Assembly (NCBI GenBank): GCA_035690495.1
Contig: DASSKK010000106.1
Coordinates: 24,531 to 88,530 of the forward strand
DNA: 64,000 nt
Source: DASSKK01 sp035690495
Lineage (GTDB): Bacteria > Actinomycetota > Actinomycetes > Propionibacteriales > Nocardioidaceae
Direction: 5' to 3'
How positions within the stretch are numbered: position 1 is the stretch's first letter; the number at the start of each line of letters is the position of its first letter. Below, piece after piece: positions 56,853 to 64,000 of this stretch. The notes under the pieces are model-generated. The model did no database searches and was not told where the DNA came from. It worked only from the letters and a program-made list of their open reading frames with translations. The position numbers and the translations under genes are program-made.

Positions 56853-59548
56853 TGGACACCGCGGAGATCCGGCGACGGTTCATCGCGCACTTCGAGGCGC
56901 GCGACCACACCGTCGTCCCCTCGGCCCCGTTGCTGTTCGACGACCCGAACCTGCTGTTCGTCGGCGCCGGCATGGTGCCGTTCGTGCCGTACTTCATCGG
57001 CCGGGAGACGCCGCCGTACGACCGCGCGGTGAGCGTGCAGAAGTGCGTGCGCACCCTGGACATCGAGGAGGTCGGCAAGACCACCCGGCACGGCACGTTC
57101 TTCCAGATGTGCGGCAACTTCTCCTTCGGCGACTACTTCAAGGCCGAGGCGATCCGGTTCGCGTGGGACCTGCTGACCGGCTCGGTCGCCGACGGTGGGC
57201 TCGGGTTCGACGCCGACCGGCTGTGGGCCTCGGTGTACAAGACCGACGACGAGTCCGTCGACCTGTGGCGCTCGGTCGTCGGCCTGCCCGACAGCCGGAT
57301 CCAGCGGCGCGGGATGGCCGACAACTACTGGTCGATGGGCATCCCCGGGCCGTGCGGTCCGGACAGCGAGATCTTCTACGACCGCGGACCGGAGTACGGC
57401 CCCGATGGTGGCCCCGACGCCGACGAGGACCGGTTCCTGGAGATCTGGAACCTGGTGTTCATGCAGAACAAGCGCGGCGAGGGCACCGGCAAGGACGACT
57501 TCGAGATCCTCGGCGAGCTGCCGAACAAGAACATCGACACCGGCATGGGCCTGGAGAGGGTCGCGTACCTCCTGCAGGGCAAGGACAACCTCTACGAGAT
57601 CGACGAGGTCTTCCCGGTCATCGAGAGGGCGGCCGAGCTGTCCGGACGCGGCTACGGCGCCGGGGGTGACGACGGCCATACCGATGACATCCGGTTCCGG
57701 GTGGTCGCCGACCACGTGCGCGCCGCGATGATGCTGATCACCGACGGTGTGACCCCCGGCAACGAGGGCCGCGGCTACGTGCTGCGCCGCCTGCTGCGCC
57801 GCGCGGTGCGCTCGATGCGGCTGCTCGGCGTCGAGGACCGCACCCTGCCCGAGCTGCTCCCGGTCAGCCGGGACAAGATGAAGCTGTCCTACCCGGAGAT
57901 CGAGCGCGACTGGGACCGGATCTCGACGATCGCCTACGCCGAGGAGGACGCGTTCCGCGCCACGCTGCGCACCGGCACCACGATCTTCGACCTGGCGGCC
58001 TCGCAGGCGAAGGCCGGCGGCGAGGGGCAGCTGTCCGGCGACAAGGCGTTCGCGCTGCACGACACCTACGGGTTCCCTATCGACCTGACCCTGGAGATGG
58101 CCGCCGAGCAGGGGCTGTCGGTCGACGAGGACGGCTTCCGGCGGCTGATGAGCGAGCAGCGGGAGCGCGCGAAAGCCGACGCGAAGGCCAAGAAGGGTTC
58201 GCACGCGGCTGGCGGCGACTACCGGCAGATCGCGGACACGCTCGGCCGGGCGGTGGAGTTCACCGGCTACGGCGAGGTGGTCTCCGAGGCGACCGTGCGC
58301 GGCCTGGTGTCCGCGACCGGGCCGGTGCAGGCCGCCCACGAGGGCGACGAGCTGGAGCTGGTGCTGGACCGCACCCCGTTCTACGCCGAGGGAGGCGGAC
58401 AGCTCGCGGACCAGGGCGTGATCGAGCTGGCCGGCGGTGCCCGGCTGCAGGTGCTCGACGTGCAGTCGCCGATCTCGGGGCTGATCGTGCACCACGCACG
58501 AGTGGTCTCCGGCGAGGTGAGCGTGGGGTCGCAGGTGCAGGCGCAGGTCGACGTCGAGCGACGCCGCGCGATCAGCCGGTCGCACACCGCGACGCACATG
58601 GTGCACAAGGCCTTCCGCGAGGCACTGGGCGAGACGGCGACCCAGGCGGGATCGGAGAACTCGCCGGGCAGGTTCCGCTTCGACTTCTCCGCGTCCGGCG
58701 CGGTGCCGGCGTCCGCGATGGCCGACGTCGAGGCGCGCGTCAACGACCTGGTGCTCGACGACCTCTCGGTGCGCGCCGAGATCATGACCCAGGACGAGGC
58801 GCGCAAGTCCGGAGCAATGGCGCTGTTCGGGGAGAAGTACGGCGACCAGGTCCGGGTGATCTCGGTGGGCGACTGGGCGAGGGAGCTGTGCGGGGGCACG
58901 CACGCCGGTCGTTCGGGACAGCTCGGGGTGGTCAAGCTTCTCGGCGAGTCGTCGATCGGCTCCGGCGTGCGGCGCGTCGAGGCGCTGGTCGGCTCCGACG
59001 CCTACTCCTTCCTGGCGCGCGAGCACCTGCTCGTCGCCCAGCTGTCGGAGACTCTCAAAGCCCGTCCCGAAGAGCTGCCGGAGCGGGTGTACGACCTGGT
59101 CGAGCGGCTGCGGACCGCCGAGAAGGAGATCGAGCGCGTGCGCCTGCAGCAGCTGCTGGCGTCCGCGGCCGAGCTGGCCGCCGGTGCCGGCGATGTGTAC
59201 GGCGTACGGTTCGTCGGCCATCGGGTCGCGGGCGCGGGAGCGGGCGACGTGCGGCGGCTCGCGCTCGACGTGCGTTCGCGGATGCCCGCGGGCTCACCGG
59301 GTGTGGTGGCTCTGGTCGGCACGGGCACCGGCAAACCGGCCACGGTCGTGGCGGTCAATGACGAGGCGCGGGCGTGGGGGATCTCCGCGAACACGCTGGT
59401 CAAGATCGCTGCCACCGCCCTCGGCGGCAGCGGCGGCGGCAAGGACGACATCGCGCAGGGCGGAGGCGTGGACGAGAGCCGCGCCGAGCAGGCGGTGAGG
59501 GACGTCGAGCACGAGGTCGGCCGGGCCGCGACCACGCACGGCTCGTGA
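56852..59548 (+). CDS. alaS: Alanine--tRNA ligase
   Basis: This 898-residue protein is of full length. The class II core is at residues 1-240 (RRRFIAHFEARDHTVVPSAP-like opening, then FQMCGNFSFGDYFK). The editing domain has the zinc set HTATHMVHKAF (about 580) and ELCGGTHAGRSG (about 680). A DHHA1 C-terminal domain ends with GGGKDDIAQGGG. It charges tRNA-Ala and clears Ser and Gly mischarges. ruvX overlaps the stop by 4 bp. Confidence 0.97.
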   Translation: MDTAEIRRRFIAHFEARDHTVVPSAPLLFDDPNLLFVGAGMVPFVPYFIGRETPPYDRAVSVQKCVRTLDIEEVGKTTRHGTFFQMCGNFSFGDYFKAEAIRFAWDLLTGSVADGGLGFDADRLWASVYKTDDESVDLWRSVVGLPDSRIQRRGMADNYWSMGIPGPCGPDSEIFYDRGPEYGPDGGPDADEDRFLEIWNLVFMQNKRGEGTGKDDFEILGELPNKNIDTGMGLERVAYLLQGKDNLYEIDEVFPVIERAAELSGRGYGAGGDDGHTDDIRFRVVADHVRAAMMLITDGVTPGNEGRGYVLRRLLRRAVRSMRLLGVEDRTLPELLPVSRDKMKLSYPEIERDWDRISTIAYAEEDAFRATLRTGTTIFDLAASQAKAGGEGQLSGDKAFALHDTYGFPIDLTLEMAAEQGLSVDEDGFRRLMSEQRERAKADAKAKKGSHAAGGDYRQIADTLGRAVEFTGYGEVVSEATVRGLVSATGPVQAAHEGDELELVLDRTPFYAEGGGQLADQGVIELAGGARLQVLDVQSPISGLIVHHARVVSGEVSVGSQVQAQVDVERRRAISRSHTATHMVHKAFREALGETATQAGSENSPGRFRFDFSASGAVPASAMADVEARVNDLVLDDLSVRAEIMTQDEARKSGAMALFGEKYGDQVRVISVGDWARELCGGTHAGRSGQLGVVKLLGESSIGSGVRRVEALVGSDAYSFLAREHLLVAQLSETLKARPEELPERVYDLVERLRTAEKEIERVRLQQLLASAAELAAGAGDVYGVRFVGHRVAGAGAGDVRRLALDVRSRMPAGSPGVVALVGTGTGKPATVVAVNDEARAWGISANTLVKIAATALGGSGGGKDDIAQGGGVDESRAEQAVRDVEHEVGRAATTHGS

Positions 59549-60051
59549 GACCTGGGGTCCGGCTCGGCGTCGACCCGGGCGACGCTCGGATCGGGGTGGC
59601 GCGCTGCGACCCCGCCGGGCTGATCGCGACTCCGGTGGAGACGATCCGGCGCGGCGGTGGCGACCTGGACCGGCTCGCCGCACTGCTGGACGCGGAGGGC
59701 GCTGTCGAGGTGATCGTGGGCCTGCCCCGGTCGCTGTCTGGCGCCGAGGGGCCTGCGGCCGCTAAGGTGCGCGAGTTCGCCGTACACCTGGCCGCGCGGC
59801 TCGACCCGGTACCGGTCCGGTTGTTCGACGAACGGCTGAGCACGGTCAGTGCGGAGGGGCTCCTGCGTGAGCAGGGACGCACTGGGAAGCGACGCCGCGC
59901 GGTGGTCGACCAGGCCGCCGCAGTGGTGATCCTGCAGTCCGCGCTGGATCGTGAGCGGAGCACGGGGGACGCGCCGGGCGAGCTGGTCCGGCCCGAGCCG
60001 TCGGCGGCGACCGGCGGTCCCCGAGATGAGGGTGATTCGACAAGTGAGTGA
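59545..60051 (+). CDS. ruvX: Putative pre-16S rRNA nuclease (RuvX/YqgF)
   Basis: The GTG at 59545 gives 168 residues. The RNase H-like fold is visible: VRLGVDPGDARIGVARCD at the start with the first Asp, VEVIVGLPRSLSG, and LFDERLSTVSAEGLL with an acid pair. The family processes 16S rRNA ends and was earlier thought to act on Holliday junctions. It overlaps alaS and mltG, as is usual. Confidence 0.93.
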   Translation: MRPGVRLGVDPGDARIGVARCDPAGLIATPVETIRRGGGDLDRLAALLDAEGAVEVIVGLPRSLSGAEGPAAAKVREFAVHLAARLDPVPVRLFDERLSTVSAEGLLREQGRTGKRRRAVVDQAAAVVILQSALDRERSTGDAPGELVRPEPSAATGGPRDEGDSTSE

Positions 60052-61153
60052 CGTGGGACTGGACCTGCAACGGGGCAGGCGGCGGCGCCGACGTCGCTTC
60101 CCGGGGTGCCTCGCAGTGCTGGTCGCGCTTGCGGTCATCGTCGGCGGAGGGTACGTCGCGTTCAGCTTCGGTCTCGACGCGCTCAAAGCGCGGTTCAGCC
60201 CGCCGCCGGACTACAGCGGACCCGGCACCGGCTCGGTGGTGGTGCAGGTCAAGCAGGGCGACGCAGCCAGCGACATCGCGGCCACGCTCGAGCACAAGGA
60301 CGTGGTGAAGAGCATCGAGGCGTTCACCGCGGCTGCGCGCAACGACCCGAAGTCCGTCGGCATCCAGGTCGGCTTCTACCAGCTCAAGCACCACATGCCC
60401 GCACAGAACGCGCTGAAGGTGCTGGAGGACCCCCACAACCTGCTGCAGAGCGCGGTGACCATCCCCGAGGGCTGGACGGTCAAGCAGATCGTTCACCGGC
60501 TCGCCCAGCAGACCGACTTCAAGGTCGCGGACTTCGAGAAGGTGCTGAAGGACCCGCAGTCGGTCGGGCTGCCGTCGTACGCCCACGGAAAGCCCGAGGG
60601 CTACCTCTACCCGGCGACCTACATGGTGCCGCCGAACGCGACGCCCACCTCGATCCTCACCAAGATGGTCGACCGCTACAAGCAGGCCGCCCACGACCAC
60701 CACATCTCCGCGGAGGCGGCCAAGCTCGGCTACGGCCCGCACGATCTGGTGATCGTGGCCTCCCTGGTGCAGTCGGAGGCTCGGCGCGACAAGGACTTCG
60801 GCAAGGTTGCCCGGGTGATCTACAACCGGCTGCACAAGGGCATGAAGCTCCAGTTCGACTCGACGCTGCACTACGTGCTGCACAAGAAGGGCAAGCTGTC
60901 GACGACGATCCAGGAGACGAAGATCGACTCGCCGTACAACACCTACAAGTACGCGGGGCTCCCGCCGACGCCGATCTCCGCGCCGGGCGACAAGGCGATC
61001 GCGGCGGCACTGGACCCGCCCGCGGGCAGCTGGCTGTACTTCGTCACCGTCAACCCGCGCACCGGCGAGACGAAGTTCTCGACCTCCTACTCGAAGTTCT
61101 TGAAGAACAAGCAGGAGTACACCCAGTACTGCCAGACCTCCGACGTCTGCTGA
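60044..61153 (+). CDS. mltG: Endolytic murein transglycosylase MltG
   Basis: From the GTG at 60044 the protein has 369 residues; an ATG at 60026 is possible. A basic N-terminus (RGRRRRRRRFPG) precedes one membrane helix. The outer part has a LysM-like section (VVQVKQGDAASDIAATLEHK) and the YceG catalytic domain with VASLVQSEARRDKDFGKVAR, where Glu is the expected catalytic acid, and later SPYNTYKYAGLPPTPIS. It cuts nascent glycan strands and sets their length. Confidence 0.94.
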   Translation: MSDVGLDLQRGRRRRRRRFPGCLAVLVALAVIVGGGYVAFSFGLDALKARFSPPPDYSGPGTGSVVVQVKQGDAASDIAATLEHKDVVKSIEAFTAAARNDPKSVGIQVGFYQLKHHMPAQNALKVLEDPHNLLQSAVTIPEGWTVKQIVHRLAQQTDFKVADFEKVLKDPQSVGLPSYAHGKPEGYLYPATYMVPPNATPTSILTKMVDRYKQAAHDHHISAEAAKLGYGPHDLVIVASLVQSEARRDKDFGKVARVIYNRLHKGMKLQFDSTLHYVLHKKGKLSTTIQETKIDSPYNTYKYAGLPPTPISAPGDKAIAAALDPPAGSWLYFVTVNPRTGETKFSTSYSKFLKNKQEYTQYCQTSDVC

Positions 61154-61156
61154 GCG

Positions 61157-61999
61157 ATGGCCGACCCTGGTCGTGACCCAGCCTCCGGGCGACGGTGCGC
61201 GGTGATCGGCGCGCCGATCGGGCACTCGTGCTCGCCGGTCCTGCACCTGGCCGCCTACCGTGAGCTGGGTCTGGACTGGAGCTATGCAGCGATCGAGGTC
61301 GACGAGGCCGCACTGCCCCGATTCCTCGACGCTCTCGGCCCGCAGTGGTCGGGCTTGTCGCTGACGATGCCGCTCAAGCGGGCGGTGCTGCCCCTGCTCG
61401 ACGAGGTCGACGAAGTGGCCGCACGCGCGGGCGCGGTGAACACCGTGCTGCTCGGGCCCGACGGCCGGCGTGGGTTCAACACCGATGTCGGGGGCGTCGC
61501 CGCTGCCGTCCAGGAGCGGTACGACGGGCCGGTCGGGTCGGCGGTGATCCTCGGTGCAGGGGCGACGGCCGCCTCCGCGGTCCTCGGCCTCGCAGACCTC
61601 GGGTGCGTCTCGTTCACCCTGTGCGCGCGCAACCCCGAGCGCTCCGAGGACACGCTGACGGCGGCGGCACGTCACCCGGCTGGCGTCGAGGTCGACGTAC
61701 TCCCGATCGACACGATCGCCGCCGGATCCGCCGCGCCGCCCGCCGACATCGTCGTCTCCACGATCCCCGCCTCCGCGCAGAGCGTCGAGCTGGTCGCCGG
61801 GTTGCGCGGAACACGCGTGGTCTTCGACGTGGTCTACGACCCATGGCCGACGCCGCTGGCTGCATCGGTGTCGCCCGGCGGCGGGCGGGTTCTGGTGACC
61901 GGGCTCGACCTGCTGGTGCACCAGGCCGCCGCGCAGGTGGAGCTGATGACCGGAAGGGCGGCTCCATTGTCGGCAATGCGCGCCGCACTGTCGGGCTGA
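61157..61999 (+). CDS. aroE: Shikimate dehydrogenase
   Basis: This 280-residue protein has the substrate domain block GAPIGHSCSPVLHLAAYREL, the conserved Lys in SLTMPLKRAVLPL and Asn/Asp in NTVLLGPDGRRGFNTDVGG. The NADP-binding fold begins at VILGAGATAASAVLGL. The end has LLVHQAAAQVELMTG. It reduces dehydroshikimate. aroC and aroK lie just downstream with a prepilin peptidase gene between. Confidence 0.93.
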   Translation: MADPGRDPASGRRCAVIGAPIGHSCSPVLHLAAYRELGLDWSYAAIEVDEAALPRFLDALGPQWSGLSLTMPLKRAVLPLLDEVDEVAARAGAVNTVLLGPDGRRGFNTDVGGVAAAVQERYDGPVGSAVILGAGATAASAVLGLADLGCVSFTLCARNPERSEDTLTAAARHPAGVEVDVLPIDTIAAGSAAPPADIVVSTIPASAQSVELVAGLRGTRVVFDVVYDPWPTPLAASVSPGGGRVLVTGLDLLVHQAAAQVELMTGRAAPLSAMRAALSG

Positions 62000-62018
62000 G
62001 CGGTTAGGGTCGGGGGCT

Positions 62019-62771
62019 GTGAGCTGGTACCTCGGCGCGGCGCTGGCCAGCGGCGCGTACGGCGCGCTGAGCGGCCTGCTGGTGCCTGCGTTGATCGCGT
62101 GGATCCCCGAGCCCGCGCCCCGCGTCGAGGCGTCTGCGCATGCCGACGACGAGAGCGGCCACGCGGCCACGCCGGTGCCGGAGCGCGCGGTCAAGCAGCC
62201 CTACGCCGAGATCGCCCGGTCGCCGGGCCTTCGGTGGAGGACCGCGCTGGCCACCCTGGTCGCCGCCGGACTGTGCGGCAGCCGCGTCGGCTTCGGGCCC
62301 GAGCTCGCTCTGGTGCTCTACCTGGCGCCGATCGGCGTCGCCCTCGCCGTGGTGGACTGGCGGACCCGCTTGCTGCCCACCAAGGTGATCGCGCCGTCGT
62401 ACGCCGTGGTGATCGCGATCGTGGTGGTCGCGGGTGTCCTCTCGCACGATTACGACGACCTGATCCGTGCCGGCTACGGCTGGCTGGTGGCGGGTGGGAC
62501 GTTCTTCGTGCTGTGGTTCGTCTATCCCAAGGGGATGGGATACGGCGACGTGCGGCTGGCGGGGGTGCTCGGGATCGCGCTGGGCTACCTGGGCTGGGCG
62601 GAGCTGCTCACCGGTGTCTACGCCGGATTCCTGCTCGGCGGTGTCGGCGGGCTGCTGCTGTCGATGCTGCGGCTGGTGGATCGCAAGGCCTACCCGTTCG
62701 GGCCGTTCATGCTCGTGGGGGCCGTCGTCGGCGTCCTCGCCGGTCCGTGGGTCGCCGCCTGGTACTCGTGA
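62019..62771 (+). CDS. A24 family prepilin peptidase-like membrane protein
   Basis: This 250-residue protein has about seven hydrophobic helices. The two catalytic aspartates of type IV prepilin peptidases are present in VVDWRTRLLP (about residue 110) and GMGYGDVRLAG (about 170). The N-terminal methylase Cys region is reduced, so it may be a peptidase alone. It would process pilin-like or Tad-like precursors at the membrane. It is placed between aroE and aroC. Confidence 0.88.
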   Translation: MSWYLGAALASGAYGALSGLLVPALIAWIPEPAPRVEASAHADDESGHAATPVPERAVKQPYAEIARSPGLRWRTALATLVAAGLCGSRVGFGPELALVLYLAPIGVALAVVDWRTRLLPTKVIAPSYAVVIAIVVVAGVLSHDYDDLIRAGYGWLVAGGTFFVLWFVYPKGMGYGDVRLAGVLGIALGYLGWAELLTGVYAGFLLGGVGGLLLSMLRLVDRKAYPFGPFMLVGAVVGVLAGPWVAAWYS

Positions 62772-62784
62772 AACACTGAGCGGC

Positions 62785-63963
62785 ATGCTGCGATGGCTCA
62801 CGGCAGGTGAGTCGCACGGACCGGCGCTGGTCGCCGTGCTGGAGGGCCTGCCCGCACACGTCGAGGTGACCACGGCCGACATCGTGGCCGCACTGGCGCG
62901 TCGGCGGCTCGGCTACGGGCGCGGTGCGCGGATGAAGTTCGAAGCGGACGAGGTCGAGGTGATCGGCGGGATCCGGCACGGCCGGACGCTGGGCAGCCCC
63001 GTGGCGATCCGGATCGCGAACAGCGAGTGGCCGAAGTGGGAGAAGGTGATGGCGGCCGACCCGGTCGATCCTGCCGAGCTGGACGCGCTGGCCCGCAACG
63101 CGCCGCTGACCCGGCCCCGTCCCGGGCACGCGGACCTGGTCGGAATGCAGAAGTACGCCTTCCCCGAGGCACGGCCGGTGCTCGAGCGCGCCTCGGCACG
63201 CGAGACCGCCGCCCGCACCGCGCTCGGAGCGGTCGCCTCGGCCTTCCTGGCCCAGGCGCTCGACGTCCAGGTGGTCTCCCACGTGGTCGCACTGGGCGAC
63301 GTACGCGCTCCTGCCGGTGTTGTTCCGCAGCCCGGCGACCTCACCTACCTCGACGGGGATCCGGTGCGCTGCCTGGACCCCGACACGAGCAAGCAGATGG
63401 TCGCCGCGATCGATGCGGCCCACTCGGACGGCGACACGCTGGGCGGCGTCGTCGAGGTCGTCGTGCACGGCGTGCCGTCCGGTCTCGGCTCCCACGTGCA
63501 CTGGGACCGGCGGCTCGACGCCCGGCTGGCCGGCGCGCTGATGGGCATCCAGGCGATCAAGGGCGTCGAGGTCGGCGACGGCTTCGACCTCGCGGCGTCG
63601 CCCGGCTCGCGGGCCCACGACGAGATCGTGCCCACGCCTGAGGGCGTACGTCGTGCCTCCGGCCGGTCCGGTGGCACCGAGGGCGGCATGTCGACGGGGG
63701 AGATCCTGCGGGTGCGCGCGGCGATGAAGCCGATCGCGACCGTGCCCAGGGCACTCCGCACCGTGGACGTGGCCACCGGCGAGGAGGCCGTGGCGCACCA
63801 CCAGCGCTCCGACGTGTGCGCGGTGCCGGCGGCCGGGATCGTGGCCGAGGCGATGGTCGCCCTCACCCTCGCCGACGTGGTGCTGGAGAAGTTCGGCGGT
63901 GACTCGGTGGGCGAGACCCGGCGCAACGTCGAGGGCTACCTGGGCGCGCTGAGGTACTCGTGA
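62785..63963 (+). CDS. aroC: Chorismate synthase
   Basis: This 392-residue protein has all three signature regions: GESHGPALVAVLEGLPA at the start, ARRRLGYGRGARMKFEADE, and HDEIVPTPEGVRRASGRSGG, then GGMSTGEILRVRAAMKPIAT near residue 310. It makes chorismate from EPSP using reduced FMN. The aroK GTG overlaps its stop by 4 bp. Confidence 0.97.
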   Translation: MLRWLTAGESHGPALVAVLEGLPAHVEVTTADIVAALARRRLGYGRGARMKFEADEVEVIGGIRHGRTLGSPVAIRIANSEWPKWEKVMAADPVDPAELDALARNAPLTRPRPGHADLVGMQKYAFPEARPVLERASARETAARTALGAVASAFLAQALDVQVVSHVVALGDVRAPAGVVPQPGDLTYLDGDPVRCLDPDTSKQMVAAIDAAHSDGDTLGGVVEVVVHGVPSGLGSHVHWDRRLDARLAGALMGIQAIKGVEVGDGFDLAASPGSRAHDEIVPTPEGVRRASGRSGGTEGGMSTGEILRVRAAMKPIATVPRALRTVDVATGEEAVAHHQRSDVCAVPAAGIVAEAMVALTLADVVLEKFGGDSVGETRRNVEGYLGALRYS

Positions 63964-64000
63964 GCCCGGACACCACCCCCCGCGTGGTCCTCGTCGGGCC
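63960..64000 (+). CDS. aroK: Shikimate kinase, 3' truncated by window edge
   Basis: Only the first 13 codons are in the window. The GTG overlaps the aroC stop and the reading TPRVVLVG matches the strand before the P-loop of shikimate kinase. The context after aroC supports the name. The rest lies outside. Confidence 0.7.
   Translation, partial: MSPDTTPRVVLVG

Overview
The window is chromosomal DNA of a high-GC actinobacterium, most likely from the Nocardioidaceae/Propionibacteriales. The evidence is strong G/C third-position bias and frequent GTG starts with 4-bp gene overlaps. It also has phosphatidylinositol-mannoside genes (pgsA-patA-pimA), an SsgA-family protein, SigE-type and XRE regulators, and a conserved actinobacterial gene order (thrS, pgsA, pdxST, ruvCAB, secDF, relA, hisS, aspS, alaS, aroEC). 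The genus is inferred, not proven.

Bases 1-1622 hold an accessory left flank. It contains the end of a VOC-fold gene, a HigBA-like toxin-antitoxin pair, a membrane-protein tail and a truncated integrase that runs into a copy of a tRNA-Val 3' end. Bases 1623-16564 form an apparently complete actinomycete integrative and conjugative element (AICE, pSAM2-like). It is bounded by a 49-bp imperfect direct repeat of the tRNA-Val(GAC) 3' half. The right part holds the mobility core: a regulator, an SCO3933-like protein, two small proteins, an FtsK-like translocase, a rolling-circle Rep, a 137-bp palindrome, Xis and Int. Nudix and HD genes precede it. The left part (about 1.9-9.0 kb) is a visibly AT-richer cargo block read leftwards. 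It encodes an ECF sigma factor, a membrane partner and five exported or membrane-anchored proteins, including a C39-like cysteine protease, a lipoprotein and a DUF1906 protein.

Bases 16519-19533 hold tRNA-Val, tRNA-Cys, tRNA-Gly, pabC, a CGNR regulator whose start sits in a nested hairpin, an ssgB-like gene, a small membrane protein and a second tRNA-Val (CAC). Bases 19534-21905 are a degraded second element: an orphan xis, a small membrane protein, a truncated XRE gene, another toxin-antitoxin pair and an integrase C-terminus fused to the start of a DUF4242-like gene. A frameshifted PLP decarboxylase follows.

From 23.7 kb to the end the DNA is core chromosome, almost all on the plus strand. 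The modules are thrS; HIT-pgsA-patA-pimA (PIM synthesis); pdxS-pdxT (vitamin B6) with an extra gene between them; yebC-ruvCAB (recombination); yajC-secD-secF (protein export); apt-relA (purine salvage and stringent response); hisS-aspS; a five-gene oligopeptide ABC transporter; rarA; and alaS-ruvX-mltG-aroE-pilD-like-aroC-aroK. Several intergenic gaps carry long perfect palindromes. A family of REP-like repeats has entered coding sequences, adding Ser/Thr/Gly-rich tails or internal repeats to FtsK, HisS and a membrane protein, and possibly to a metallohydrolase.
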